A program made the position numbers and the translations under genes. The notes beneath the pieces are model-generated. The model ran no database searches. It was not told the origin of the DNA and saw only the letters and a program-made list of their open reading frames with translations. A DNA stretch of 64,000 nt from Psychrobacter okhotskensis (lineage in GTDB: Bacteria > Pseudomonadota > Gammaproteobacteria > Pseudomonadales > Moraxellaceae), in assembly GCF_013248965.1 (NCBI RefSeq), contig NZ_JABRVQ010000004.1, positions 1-64,000 on the forward strand, written 5' to 3'. Within the stretch, counting starts at the first letter, position 1. Each line of letters starts with the position of its first letter. Shown here in pieces: positions 1 to 8,929 of the stretch.

Positions 1-170
1 TTATATTAAGAAGCCGAAAACCATTGAAGATTTAGAGAAACAGATTCATGAGTATATGCATTATTATAATCATGAGAGAATTCAGCTTAAACTAAAAGGA
101 CTGAGCCCTGTACAATACAGAGCTCAGTACTATCTTTAATTAAACCGTCCAAGTTTCGGGGGTCAGTTCA
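1..170 (+). mobile_element. Right end of an IS3-family insertion sequence
   Basis: The transposase tail is followed by a right-end sequence at about 146-170 whose reverse complement starts TGAACTGACCCCCG. Ends of the type TGAACTGxCCCC are common in the IS3 family. The element boundary is placed at 170, just after TCA. The left end and any target duplication lie outside the window. The flank at 171-190 (GCGGTTTTTT) resembles the distal half of a terminator, so the element may have landed in one; this is inference. Confidence 0.8.
2..139 (+). CDS. IS3-family transposase (OrfB), C-terminal fragment
   Basis: The window opens inside a reading frame that gives 45 residues and then a stop. The residues include YYNHERIQ and LKGLSPVQYR, the hallmark C-terminus of the DDE integrase-core (rve) transposase OrfB of IS3-family elements. 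The protein would cut and join the ends of its own element. Only the tail is visible because the gene begins before base 1, so it cannot be said whether the full transposase is intact. A terminal inverted repeat follows within 10 bases, which is the expected layout for the right end of an IS3-type element. Confidence 0.85.
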   Translation, partial: YIKKPKTIEDLEKQIHEYMHYYNHERIQLKLKGLSPVQYRAQYYL

Positions 171-248
171 AAGGTGCGGTTTTTTATTTGCCATGGTTTT
201 AGTAGGGATTTGGCATGTATTTATGGTTAACCAAAAAATGACAGGCTA

Positions 249-1331
249 TTATTTATAGACAGTAGGATCTTTTGATGCCGCATGATCTGTAGATGGCTGC
301 TCTGCCGAGGTATTAAAAAAGGTCTGAGTGACGTTCTGCTTTGCTTGCTGCCAATAGTCAAACTGCTGACAAGTCGCCTCAAGATTACCTTGCCAAACGG
401 GTATCTGCCCGCACATGGTTTTGATACGTTTTTGATTGGGGTAGGGCAAGTTTTGCGCCGCTTCGGCCGCTTCATGAGCCGCAACTCTATCATTGCATAC
501 CAAAGCAATGTCGCAACCAGCTTCAATTGCAGCTTTGACGCGCGCGCTAACATCCCCAGCTGCTTGCGCGCCTGCCATAGATAAATCATCAGAGAATAGA
601 ACGCCATCAAATTTTAGCTCATCACGGATGATGTCTTGCAGCCAAATTTTAGAGAATCCCGCTGGCTTGTTATCCACCTGTGAAAAAATCACGTGCGCTG
701 GCATCAAGGCATCAAGCCAAGGCAGCGTTTGGGCGAACGGCTGCATGTCACTGTGCATAATCTCATCCAAACTGCGGCTGTCGATCGCTTCTGATACATG
801 AGAATCAGGAGCGATGGCGCCGTGACCGGGGAAATGCTTACCAGTGGTTGCCATGCCAGCCGCTTTCATACCGCGCATAAACTGGGTCGCCAAAGCCGTA
901 ATGGCTTGCGGCTGCTGATGAAAGCTACGGTCACCAATCACTTGGCTAATACCGTCTGTGTCGAGTACCGGTGCGAAGCTCAGATCTATGCCCACGGCCA
1001 GCACTTCTGCTGCCATTAGATAGCCACAGTCATAAGCGCAGCTAAGCGCACGGCTAGGATCTTGATTAAATAACTCACCCAGTCGCCCCATCGCGGGCAA
1101 TGGGGTAAAACCTTCACGTAATCTTGCGACGCGCCCACCTTCTTGATCAACACCGATCAAGATATCGGCGTTGTGATAGCGTATATCGTCACACAGTGCG
1201 CGCACTTGCGCGGCATCTTTGACATTTCGGCCAAACAAGATGATCCCACCAACTTGGGCTTGTTTGATTAAACTCACATCTTCAGCAGTCAGTGCGGTAC
1301 TATCAATATCAATCATTAAGACGCCATACAT
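249..1331 (-). CDS. nagZ: Beta-N-acetylhexosaminidase NagZ
   Basis: Cytoplasmic glycoside hydrolase family 3 enzyme that removes N-acetylglucosamine from 1,6-anhydro-muropeptides during peptidoglycan recycling. The 360-residue protein has the family's KHFPGHG loop at 165-171, which carries the catalytic His, and FSDDLSM at about 246-252 with the Asp nucleophile at about position 248. GVDQEGGRVARL at 60-71 is also typical of NagZ. There is no signal peptide. The start at 1331 is supported by AAGGA about 8 bases upstream on the minus strand. The C-terminal 35 residues are polar and poorly conserved. No obvious terminator lies between its stop and the IS end at 170. Confidence 0.93.
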   Translation of the reverse strand: MYGVLMIDIDSTALTAEDVSLIKQAQVGGIILFGRNVKDAAQVRALCDDIRYHNADILIGVDQEGGRVARLREGFTPLPAMGRLGELFNQDPSRALSCAYDCGYLMAAEVLAVGIDLSFAPVLDTDGISQVIGDRSFHQQPQAITALATQFMRGMKAAGMATTGKHFPGHGAIAPDSHVSEAIDSRSLDEIMHSDMQPFAQTLPWLDALMPAHVIFSQVDNKPAGFSKIWLQDIIRDELKFDGVLFSDDLSMAGAQAAGDVSARVKAAIEAGCDIALVCNDRVAAHEAAEAAQNLPYPNQKRIKTMCGQIPVWQGNLEATCQQFDYWQQAKQNVTQTFFNTSAEQPSTDHAASKDPTVYK

Positions 1332-2129
1332 CGCGTGATCCTTATTATGTTATATCAGTCATCTATTCTAAAGCCATTATTGCATCAATCAGCGTACAGT
1401 ACGGTCTGCCTAACTGCACGCAATTCCCTTTGTAACAGAGGCAAATAGAATCGACTATTCAGTGTTATATTATGAGCTCAGCGCACCATCAATCAGGGTA
1501 AATAAGCGCAATAATCACTCACTATTATCGATATATTATGACAGCTATTGTGAGCTGCGCATAATCTACTGGTTAAATTGACCGAAATGAATGACCGATA
1601 TCTGTCAAGCAGCGAGCAGCAGCCATCGCTAATAAATATGCTAGAAAGTTTGGTATGTACCGAGGTAAAGTGTAATATTGCTTATACAGATTGAGACAGT
1701 TGCACATTTATGCTCATGCTAGTATTGATTGATTTTTTGCAAGACGTTGGCAGTATTTTGTTCAACGATTAATATGATAAAGCAGTCATTTCATTAAGTA
1801 AAAATATCATTACGTAATAGCAATGCTGAAGTCTTATAGTCATTCCACTATAAAAGTATTACAGCGTTAACCTCGCTTGAAGTATCACATATACATCTAC
1901 ACTCGGTTGCCTTGTACTACTTTTAAATTGAATCGACTATATAAAGTATCTTTTTTGGCAGTTGTCAAATTCATAACAAGGTTAATGCAATATAAAGTGA
2001 ATGCCATAAAGATGGTTTGTGAAAAGCAGCGCTGTAAGAGAATAACTAAATTTGATGCATAGGGAATGACCGAGCAAATTCTTTCGATGAAAATTAATAA
2101 TACTTTTAACTTAAAATAACTAGGTAGAT
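1332..2129. other. Intergenic region between divergent nagZ and prc
   Basis: About 800 bases without a convincing gene. It holds the 107-base inverted-repeat element at 1835-1941 (separate entry). The short reading frames here start inside that element or lack ribosome-binding sites. Promoters for nagZ and prc must lie here, but no clear -35/-10 pair could be chosen by eye. Confidence 0.6.
1835..1941 (+). repeat. 107-bp inverted-repeat element (MITE-like), copy 1
   Basis: The two ends form imperfect terminal inverted repeats of about 24 bases. The left begins TATAGTCATTCCACTATAAA and the right, read inward, begins TATAGTCGATTCAATTTAAA. Both ends carry TA next to TAGTC, as expected of TA-target insertion (IS630/mariner-like). 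The interior (CAGCGTTAACCTCGCTTGAA) is shared almost base for base with a second 107-base copy at 32737-32843. It has no coding capacity, so it would need a transposase in trans. It lies in the prc upstream region. Confidence 0.8.
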
Positions 2130-4343
2130 ATGATGAAAAAACAACCAGCACAGTGGTTACTCAGTGCAGCGTCAGTGGGCATCGCCGGTCTTATTCTTAC
2201 TCAGAGCTACGGTACCGCAGTGGCAGATACCAACACTGAAGGTTTCGTCCAGACACCTGAACAAAAAGTCACTACTCGTCAGGTCGCCGCCTTGCTTGAT
2301 CGCAGCCATTATCTCAATCAGTCTCTCGATAGCAAAACAGGCAGCGAAATTCTGTCTATGTATATTGATAGCCTTGATCCAAACCATACTTTGTTTTTGC
2401 AATCTGATGTTGATGAGCTAAAGAAAAAATATGCCGCCGAGTTCGGTGATCGCCTCAAACGTGGTGATTTGTCTGCAGGGGTAGAGGTATTCGAGCGCTA
2501 TCGTAAACGCTCAAACGAATATTTTGCCATGGCAAGCAAAATGCTAAAGACGGATCTGGATTTGACCAGCGATGAGACCATCGTCCTTGACCGCGAAAAG
2601 CTTAGCCATTTTAAGACCAAAAAAGAACAGCGTGATTATTGGGCGCGTCAGCTGAAGTTTCAGCTGATGAGTATCACTTTGGGTCAAGAAGATGAAAAAG
2701 CCAAAGAGCAAGTTTTCTTAAATAATCCAGACATCACTCGTGGTCAGGATTTGATCCGTAATGATGAGCGCACGCCCAGTGAGATTTTGCTCAATCGTTT
2801 GTCACGTCAACAAGAGCAGTTTAAGCGTCTCAAAGATGACGAAATCATGGAGACTATCTTAAACACAGCGATGCTGACTTATGATCCGCACAGCAATTAT
2901 TATGCACCTATTCAAGCGACAGAGTTGCAGATTCAATCCAGTCTACAGTTAGAAGGCATTGGTGTTTCTATCCGGCCAGATCGTAAAAACCCAGACTATA
3001 CACGCATCGTGACCTTGGTAGATGGTGGGCCAGCGGCAAAAACGGGACAGATTAAGCCCAATGACTTGATTGTTGGTATCGCCAAAGACGGCAAAAACAT
3101 GACCGATGTAGTCGGTTGGTCGACGCGTGAAATCGTCAGTCTCATTCGTGGTAAGCGCGGTACTTCAGTCACGCTCAAGCTACGTCAGGCCAGCGCACCA
3201 GAAGCCAGCGCCCGTACCGTCACTGTGGTGCGCGATATTATTCAGCAAGAAGAATCAGGCGTTACCCAGCGCGTCGTAGAAGTACAGCGTCCGAATATCG
3301 ATAAAACACCCAAGCGTATTGGCGTCCTTGAGATACCAAGCTTTTATTTGAACTATCAGGCGCGCCGTAACGGTGAAGATTATCGTAGTGTCAGTATCGA
3401 TACCGAAAAAGCGCTCAAAGAATTGAATAAAGAAAACATCGATGGCCTCGTGGTTGATTTACGCAACAACCCTGGTGGCTCGTTAGATGAAGTGGCCAAA
3501 ATGCTCGGCTTCTTTATTAAGAGTGGTCCACTGGTCCAAATCCGTGACAATCGCGGCAACATCCAAGTGTACCGTGACGACGATGGTGGCGAACAACTCT
3601 ATGACGGCAAGATGGTGGTCATTACTAACTTAGCGTCTGCCTCTGCAAGTGAGATTTTTGCTGCCGCCATTCAAGATTATGGCCGTGGTTTAGTGGTCGG
3701 CAGTACCACAACTGGCAAAGGCTCTGCCCAGATTCAGCTGGACAATTTAGCCTTGGGTTCAGCGACCTTAACCCAACGTAAATTCTATCGTATCACCGGC
3801 GGCAGTACGCAGAATAAAGGCGTAGTCCCCGATGTCGAATTGGTTAATATCTATGACGATGCTACCTTTGGCGAGCGGGCACAGAAAAAAGCGCTGCCTT
3901 GGGATACCATCAAAACCGCGCCTTATAAGCCTGAAGGTAAATTCACTAGCGATACGTTAGCGACGCTGAACCAGCAGTCTACAATTCGTCAGCAAAAGGA
4001 TCCACAGTTTATTTACTTATCTGCGTTAAATGACATTCGCGATATGGATGATGAGAAAAAGCCTGTCAATCTCGATATCAATAGCCGCCGTGCCAAAATG
4101 CAGCTGATCGAAAAGCGTTCATTAGAAGCGGAGAATAAACGCCTCATCGCTACAGGTGAGCGTCCGTATGCCAACTGGAATACTTATCAGGCGGCGATGG
4201 ATGCGAAGTTTGAAGAGCGTAGTCAAATGAAAGCCAATGAGCGTCCAGAGCTACCTGAAGACGAAGCTTTTATCAATGAAGCGGCTTATATTATGCTCAG
4301 CGCTGATTCAAAAGCAACGGTTAGCCCTGAAGAGAGTCTATAG
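2130..4343 (+). CDS. prc: Carboxy-terminal (tail-specific) processing protease Prc
   Basis: Periplasmic S41-family serine protease that degrades SsrA-tagged and misfolded envelope proteins and trims lipoproteins and penicillin-binding proteins. The 737-residue protein has a signal peptide of about 32 residues ending TAVA. An N-terminal helical domain follows, then a PDZ domain at about 270-360 (GIGVSIRPD, GGPAAKTGQIKPND), the protease core, and a C-terminal DUF3340-like tail. The Ser-Lys dyad is S505 in SASASE and K530 in TTGKGSAQ, 25 residues apart as in E. coli Prc. ATG ATG at the start follows AGGTAG; the first is used here and the second is equally possible. It is slightly longer than E. 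coli Prc (about 680 residues). It appears monocistronic. Confidence 0.95.
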   Translation: MMKKQPAQWLLSAASVGIAGLILTQSYGTAVADTNTEGFVQTPEQKVTTRQVAALLDRSHYLNQSLDSKTGSEILSMYIDSLDPNHTLFLQSDVDELKKKYAAEFGDRLKRGDLSAGVEVFERYRKRSNEYFAMASKMLKTDLDLTSDETIVLDREKLSHFKTKKEQRDYWARQLKFQLMSITLGQEDEKAKEQVFLNNPDITRGQDLIRNDERTPSEILLNRLSRQQEQFKRLKDDEIMETILNTAMLTYDPHSNYYAPIQATELQIQSSLQLEGIGVSIRPDRKNPDYTRIVTLVDGGPAAKTGQIKPNDLIVGIAKDGKNMTDVVGWSTREIVSLIRGKRGTSVTLKLRQASAPEASARTVTVVRDIIQQEESGVTQRVVEVQRPNIDKTPKRIGVLEIPSFYLNYQARRNGEDYRSVSIDTEKALKELNKENIDGLVVDLRNNPGGSLDEVAKMLGFFIKSGPLVQIRDNRGNIQVYRDDDGGEQLYDGKMVVITNLASASASEIFAAAIQDYGRGLVVGSTTTGKGSAQIQLDNLALGSATLTQRKFYRITGGSTQNKGVVPDVELVNIYDDATFGERAQKKALPWDTIKTAPYKPEGKFTSDTLATLNQQSTIRQQKDPQFIYLSALNDIRDMDDEKKPVNLDINSRRAKMQLIEKRSLEAENKRLIATGERPYANWNTYQAAMDAKFEERSQMKANERPELPEDEAFINEAAYIMLSADSKATVSPEESL

Positions 4344-4385
4344 TAGCCGTATATGAGCGAACCATAAAAGCAGTCATATAAACAA

Positions 4386-4409
4386 CCATGTAAGCATATG
4401 CTTACATGG
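4386..4409. repeat. Perfect 24-bp palindrome after prc
   Basis: Arms CCATGTAAGCAT and ATGCTTACATGG are exactly complementary with no loop. It sits 43 bases after the prc stop codon. With no T-tract it is not a classical terminator. It could be an operator for a dimeric regulator or a cruciform; the function is unknown. Confidence 0.55.
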
Positions 4410-4628
4410 ATTGACGCTTCGACCTCTTACTAACCTTGGGTCAATCTGCGATTATAACTGTACGGCACGATTGAACGAAACAGTTCATTGATACTAGGGA
4501 TTGGTATCTTAAAGATCGCATCAGGGATAGATGGTTTGCTAATTAGGGATAATAAGGCTGGATGCCTGCTAGTTATAGGATGCCTCGGGATTAGGTATCA
4601 TGTAGCGTTAACATGGATGGTTGGTGAT

Positions 4629-4665
4629 AAAAGCCGCATAGCGCTCGTCGTTATGCGGCTTTGTT
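4629..4665 (+). terminator. Possible terminator on the plus strand
   Basis: Inverted repeat AAAAGCCGCATA / TATGCGGCTTT with a loop of about 10 bases, followed by a weak T-run (TTTGTTA). It lies about 290 bases after prc, so it may end the prc transcript. Confidence 0.5.
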
Positions 4666-4710
4666 ACGTTTGGGATAAAGTATTTTTATAGATAAGCCGT
4701 AAAACATAAA

Positions 4711-4745
4711 AAAAGGCCAGTAGACGTATCTACTGACCTTTTACA
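4711..4745 (-). terminator. Bidirectional terminator downstream of the FKBP gene
   Basis: Stem AAGGCCAGTAGA / TCTACTGACCTT with a four-base loop and one G-U type mismatch. It is flanked by A-runs on the left and T-runs on the right, so it can act in both directions. It lies 64 bases past the stop of the minus-strand isomerase gene. Confidence 0.75.
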
Positions 4746-4808
4746 ATAAACGACAAGCTTCATCGTACTCGCTTATCGTTTAAATGTTTTCTAATACTCA
4801 AATAGAGA

Positions 4809-5294
4809 TTAGTGCTCAACACCGCCTGCGCCATGGACATGGCCGTGGTTTAGTTCGTCTTCAGTCGCTGCACGTACTTCTTGAATTTCAACATCAAATG
4901 TCAAACGCTTACCAGCTAGTGGATGGTTGGCATCAACGACCACTTCGTCATCATTTACTTCAGTAACCGTCACCAACATTACTTGGCCACCGGCTTCTGA
5001 CTGGAATTGCATACCAGGCTGGATGTCATCAACGCCTTGGAAGTTATCGCGTGGCACATGCTGTACCGCTTGTTCTTGGTATTCGCCGTAGCCATCAGCA
5101 GGCTCAACGACAGCGTTTACTGTTTCGCCAGCAGATTTGCCTTCTAGTTGTTTTTCTAGGCCTGGGATGATGTTGCTGTGACCATGTAGATAAGCAAGTG
5201 GCTGACCTTCTGGTGATTGGTCAAGCACGTTGCCTTCGTCGTCTTTTAGTGTGTAATTGAATTTGACGGCAGTGTCTTTTGCGATAGTAGTCAT
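4809..5294 (-). CDS. slyD: FKBP-type peptidyl-prolyl isomerase, SlyD-like
   Basis: Cytoplasmic peptidyl-prolyl cis-trans isomerase and chaperone of the SlyD type, 161 residues. The FKBP core is split by an insert-in-flap (IF) domain: residues 1-70 contain DGEGNVLD-like DDEGNVLDQS and LHGHSNIIPGLEKQLEG, the IF region spans about 70-125, and the core closes with ANHPLAGKRLTFDVEIQEVR, a strong SlyD signature. The C-terminus is short (HGHVHGAGGVEH), with three His rather than the long metal-binding His/Cys tail of E. coli SlyD, so nickel delivery is doubtful. AGGA lies upstream of the start. It stands alone between prc and the M61 peptidase gene. Confidence 0.9.
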   Translation of the reverse strand: MTTIAKDTAVKFNYTLKDDEGNVLDQSPEGQPLAYLHGHSNIIPGLEKQLEGKSAGETVNAVVEPADGYGEYQEQAVQHVPRDNFQGVDDIQPGMQFQSEAGGQVMLVTVTEVNDDEVVVDANHPLAGKRLTFDVEIQEVRAATEDELNHGHVHGAGGVEH

Positions 5295-5620
5295 AAATTA
5301 TCCTAAATATATCTGTGTAAAAAATTAAATACGGTTGCAATAAACCTAAAAAAGCCAATCGGCAAGCCAGATAGCCACGTCATTAGTCAATTATCATCAG
5401 TTTATTAAAGTAACTTTAGCAGTTAGCATCTTTAATTGCGATGGCTCACATAACTTTCAAGGGAAAAGTGATAAAAAATGCAAATTAATATCATAATTTA
5501 TGAAAATAAACGTTGTTTTCTATCATTTACAGAGTAGCGTGCTTGTTTTTTCTGGTTTGCCCGTTGCGTTTTCGGTTAAGGACTTCTACCATAACGATAA
5601 AAATAAAGATGAGAAAGACG
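5295..5620. other. Divergent intergenic region, slyD / M61 peptidase
   Basis: About 325 A+T-rich bases. In-frame codons continue from 5513 into the peptidase gene, but they encode a Cys- and Arg-rich stretch not typical of the family. No terminator or clear promoter was recognised. Confidence 0.4.
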
Positions 5621-7630
5621 ATGAATTCATTTACCAATAAAGCTGATATCAATAGTTCTAACACCGACACTCCCAATAATAAGTCAATAAGTACGACTTC
5701 AATCAGTGAGAATGCTGAAATCGTAGCCGATAGCAGTTATCGATTCGATTTTGAGCGTTTTTATGAGCACTTAGTAGATGTGTCGCTTACCTTTACAGCA
5801 AACGTAGACTCACCAAAGCTGTGGTTGCCAGCATGGATACCGGGTAGCTATCTGATGCGCGAGTTTGCCCGCAATATTACCGCAGTACATTACCAAATCA
5901 CTGACGACAATAATAAGAGCGTTGAGATACAGCGCGCGGTAAAGACAGACAAAAATACCTGGCAATTACCAAAAGTTAAAGCAGGGCAGACCGTAGACGT
6001 CCATTATGAAGTCTACTGTTATGACTTGTCTGTGCGCACCGCCTACGTCGATCAGCAGCGCTTATATGGGAACTTTACTTCTTTAGCGCTAGCGGTAGAT
6101 GGGCAAGAGCAGACGCCTATACAAGTAAGCTTGATAGTGCCAGCCACATTCTTGGCGGATAAACAAGAAAGCCGTGTGCTCTTAGCTTGTGGTCTTGAAT
6201 CTACCCATTTACGACTTGATGGGCAGCAGTGCTTTGCACTACAGGCAAACAGCTATCACGAGCTGATTGATTATCCTTTTGAAATCGCTGAACAGGATAA
6301 ATTTGACTTTATTGTCCAAGACCATGCGCATCAGACCCTACCTCACCGTTTTTATCTGTCGGGTAAGCATAATGCCAATATGGGTAGGATACAGCAAGAC
6401 GTCACCCACATTTGTCAGACGTATCTAGATTGGCTGGGTGATGCACCCTTCAACGACTATACGTTTATGACTTTTGCCAGTGGGCAAGACTACGGAGGTC
6501 TTGAACACATCAATTCGACCAGCCTGATTACCCCGCGTCGCGACTTGCCCAGTATTGACGAACCCAAAGTACCCAGCAGCGATTATCAGCGTTTTTTAGG
6601 CTTGTGCAGCCACGAGTACTTTCATGCGTGGTGGGTCAAAACCGTACGCCCCGATGTCATGTTGGATGTAGATTTGCGCCGCGAAGCTTTTACACCGCTG
6701 CTTTGGGTATTTGAAGGTTTTACTTCTTATATTGATGATTTTATGTTGCAAGCGTCAGGGGTGATTGATAAACCAAGTTATCTCAAATTACTGGCTGAAC
6801 AAATCAATCGCTACTATCAAACGCCTGGACGCGCCTATCAAAGTGTCGCTGAGTCGAGTTTTGATGCATGGATTAAATTATATCGTAATGATGAAAACAC
6901 AGGTAATGCTGGGATCAGTTACTACAATAAAGGCGCATTGGTGGCGCTTTGTTTAGATTTAACTTTACTCGAAAAGAGCAACGGTCGTTATCGGTTATTT
7001 GATGTGGTCAAGGCTTTTTATAACCAAGCAACGCAGAATGACAATAGACGGATTGGTATCAGCAGTGCCGATATGGGCAAAGTTGTCGGGCAATTTATGG
7101 CGCTTACTGACTGGCAAGAGTTTGAGCGCCGCTATGTCAATGGGGTGGAAGAATTACCCATTGAAGCATTATTAACGGCAAACGGCATAAAAATACATGT
7201 TAATAGCAAAGAAACTGCCGATAAGCATGTGCCTTGGGGTATGCGCTGTAGTGAGACGCCAGCTGGACTGAAGGTCAATCGCGTGACGCGTGACAGTGTG
7301 GCTGCCAACGCTGGTATATCGGCGCATGATGTCATCATCGCTATTGACGGTATCAAGGCAGACACCAAGCAATTAGCGTCGCTTATTAAAGCAGAGCGTG
7401 AGGTTGAATGTTACCTGTTTCGTCGCGATGAGTTGATGTGCGTCAGCGTACTACCTAAAGCGGTGCTTAATAGTGCAAAACAGCAGAGCATAGACGACAA
7501 AACCTTTCCGCACAAAGTAAGCTTGTACTTAGCAAAGACAGAGTCAGTATCAGACGATAGTAGTGACCATTCAACCGTACAGCCAAGCTGGCAGGTATGG
7601 CTTGATGTCATGGCACGTCAACAAGCGTAA
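5621..7630 (+). CDS. M61-family metallopeptidase with C-terminal PDZ domain
   Basis: Zinc aminopeptidase of the M61 (glycyl aminopeptidase) family, 669 residues from the chosen start. An N-terminal beta domain contains WIPGSYLMREFARN. The gluzincin core has GGLEH at 292-296, the zinc motif HEYFH at 331-335, and the third ligand Glu in WVFEGF at 365. A PDZ domain lies near 560-630 (GLKVNRVTRDSVAANAGI, AHDVIIAIDG). No signal peptide is evident from this start. The frame is open from 5513 and could add 36 residues including a short hydrophobic run. ATG 5621 is preferred because GAGAAAG precedes it at good spacing. ATG 5609 is the alternative. The substrate is unknown. Confidence 0.88.
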   Translation: MNSFTNKADINSSNTDTPNNKSISTTSISENAEIVADSSYRFDFERFYEHLVDVSLTFTANVDSPKLWLPAWIPGSYLMREFARNITAVHYQITDDNNKSVEIQRAVKTDKNTWQLPKVKAGQTVDVHYEVYCYDLSVRTAYVDQQRLYGNFTSLALAVDGQEQTPIQVSLIVPATFLADKQESRVLLACGLESTHLRLDGQQCFALQANSYHELIDYPFEIAEQDKFDFIVQDHAHQTLPHRFYLSGKHNANMGRIQQDVTHICQTYLDWLGDAPFNDYTFMTFASGQDYGGLEHINSTSLITPRRDLPSIDEPKVPSSDYQRFLGLCSHEYFHAWWVKTVRPDVMLDVDLRREAFTPLLWVFEGFTSYIDDFMLQASGVIDKPSYLKLLAEQINRYYQTPGRAYQSVAESSFDAWIKLYRNDENTGNAGISYYNKGALVALCLDLTLLEKSNGRYRLFDVVKAFYNQATQNDNRRIGISSADMGKVVGQFMALTDWQEFERRYVNGVEELPIEALLTANGIKIHVNSKETADKHVPWGMRCSETPAGLKVNRVTRDSVAANAGISAHDVIIAIDGIKADTKQLASLIKAEREVECYLFRRDELMCVSVLPKAVLNSAKQQSIDDKTFPHKVSLYLAKTESVSDDSSDHSTVQPSWQVWLDVMARQQA

Positions 7631-7688
7631 ATAGAGCAGTTTTAACATACTTAGAACCGTAGCTATGATTCAATATGTCCGAGTAAAA

Positions 7689-7732
7689 ACAAAAACCCCT
7701 GCTAAGCATTTATGATTAGAAGGGGTTTGATG
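7689..7732 (-). terminator. Terminator of the DUF305 lipoprotein gene
   Basis: Stem formed by AAACCCCT (7693-7700) and AGGGGTTT (7721-7728), with TAA/TTA pairs extending inward. On the minus strand it is followed by TTTTTGTTTTTAC, a strong T-tract. It lies 45 bases past the minus-strand stop and may also catch plus-strand transcripts from the M61 gene. Confidence 0.75.
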
Positions 7733-7776
7733 TGATAGCTTGTACATTTATCGGTACCGATTGAACCATATTCAAT

Positions 7777-8637
7777 TTAGATAGCAGGTTGCTCAGCAGG
7801 TGCTTTAGTGGATGCCTCATTTTTAACAGTAGCGTCATTGCCAACAGTATCGTTACTAACAGCGTTGTTATTAACCTCGGCGGTTTTGTTAGCGGCAATC
7901 CAGTTTTGCATGCGTTCAATTTCAGACTGCTGGGCATCGATGATATCTTGAGCCAATTTGCGCATCTCGGCATCAGTACCGTACTTGAGCTGTATTTTTG
8001 CCATGTCTACAGCGCCCATGTGATGGGGCAACATACCTCGTGCAAACGCCATATCAGGGACAGGGTCAGCGATACCTAGCATCATGTCATCATGCATTGC
8101 ATCCATGCTCTTGGCATAAGCTTGCTGCATCGCTTGAGTATTAGGCTTGGGTTTAGCTGCATCGGGATGGCCAGCGAGCCATTTATTCATAATGTCTATT
8201 TCAGCTTGCTGCGCCGTTATGATTTCTTGCGCCAGCTCTCGCATGGCGGCGTCAGTACCATACTTTAGCTCGATTTTTGCCATGTCTAGGGCGCCGCGAT
8301 GATGTCCCAGCATACCTTTCGCAAAGGCAGTATCAGCATCGTTATAGACCATGCCGATCATCATCTCATCATGCATTCTCGTCATTGACTTGGTGTAGTC
8401 TTGGAGGATATCCGTCATTTGCATCTCATCCGCCATTGCATCGCCACCTGTCATATCGTGACCTGCGTGAGCATCCATGTCCATGCCTTCATGATTCGCA
8501 GGCATCTCAGTCGATGGTGTCGCCACTTTTTCTGTAGGCATCCCCTCATCGTTCTCGGTTGCTGGCTGACAAGCGCTCAGTATAAGTGCCGCAGCAATGC
8601 TGGTGGCGAACAAGGCGAAACGACGCGAAGGAATCAT
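7777..8637 (-). CDS. Lipoprotein with two tandem DUF305 domains
   Basis: Predicted lipoprotein of 286 residues. The signal peptide ends in the lipobox LSAC with Cys23 as the lipidation site. A linker rich in Met, His and acidic residues (about 40-75) follows, then two four-helix DUF305 (ferritin-like) domains at about 79-154 and 172-249. Each carries the same core: GML-HH-GA-DMAK-ELKYGTD, with His pairs at 112-113 and 205-206. The two domains are clearly a duplication of each other. DUF305 proteins such as CopM bind copper, and the Met/His content fits periplasmic metal binding, but the metal is inferred. AAGGA precedes the ATG. It appears monocistronic. Confidence 0.85.
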   Translation of the reverse strand: MIPSRRFALFATSIAAALILSACQPATENDEGMPTEKVATPSTEMPANHEGMDMDAHAGHDMTGGDAMADEMQMTDILQDYTKSMTRMHDEMMIGMVYNDADTAFAKGMLGHHRGALDMAKIELKYGTDAAMRELAQEIITAQQAEIDIMNKWLAGHPDAAKPKPNTQAMQQAYAKSMDAMHDDMMLGIADPVPDMAFARGMLPHHMGAVDMAKIQLKYGTDAEMRKLAQDIIDAQQSEIERMQNWIAANKTAEVNNNAVSNDTVGNDATVKNEASTKAPAEQPAI

Positions 8638-8929
8638 GACATATCCTTAAAAGAGATAAGAGGAACAATAAATAGAGGCAAAGTCAAAGTACGCCACTAA
8701 TATGGCACTAAGGCAGTGAAGTGCTGAATCTTAGCAGATAAACCTTACCAGTTCGAGACGCTATGTTTAACAGGTCGTAATATATTTGCTCGATTTCATG
8801 ACTGAGCTCTCTCAAGCAGATACGTGTGTCGATTTATCCATTATCTTATTTATATTATCTGTTGTTGCTATCTATACTCGAACACGTGATAGTTGGTAGA
8901 TATTATTCATAAAAGTGATAATTAATGTT
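8638..8929. other. Upstream region of the DUF305 gene
   Basis: About 290 A+T-rich bases. No gene, hairpin or promoter could be assigned with confidence. It is bounded on the right by a 279-base inverted-repeat element. Confidence 0.4.

Larger units (their letters stand above)
4344..4710. other. Intergenic region downstream of prc
   Basis: Non-coding. It holds a perfect 24-base palindrome at 4386-4409, centred on GCATATGC, just after the prc stop, and a GC-rich hairpin at 4629-4662 (separate entry). A 67-codon frame at 4488-4691 has no ribosome-binding site and a composition unlike a protein, so it is not called. Confidence 0.5.

Noticed and set aside
1877..2062. 61-codon frame upstream of prc
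   Set aside because: It begins inside the 107-base repeat, has no ribosome-binding site, and the homologous repeat copy does not keep the frame.
4488..4691. 67-codon open frame downstream of prc
   Set aside because: No ribosome-binding site, unusual residue make-up, and it runs through a terminator-like hairpin.
5513..5620. N-terminal extension of the M61 peptidase
   Set aside because: Cys/Arg-rich and not typical of the family; ATG 5621 has better spacing to GAGAAAG. Kept only as an alternative.
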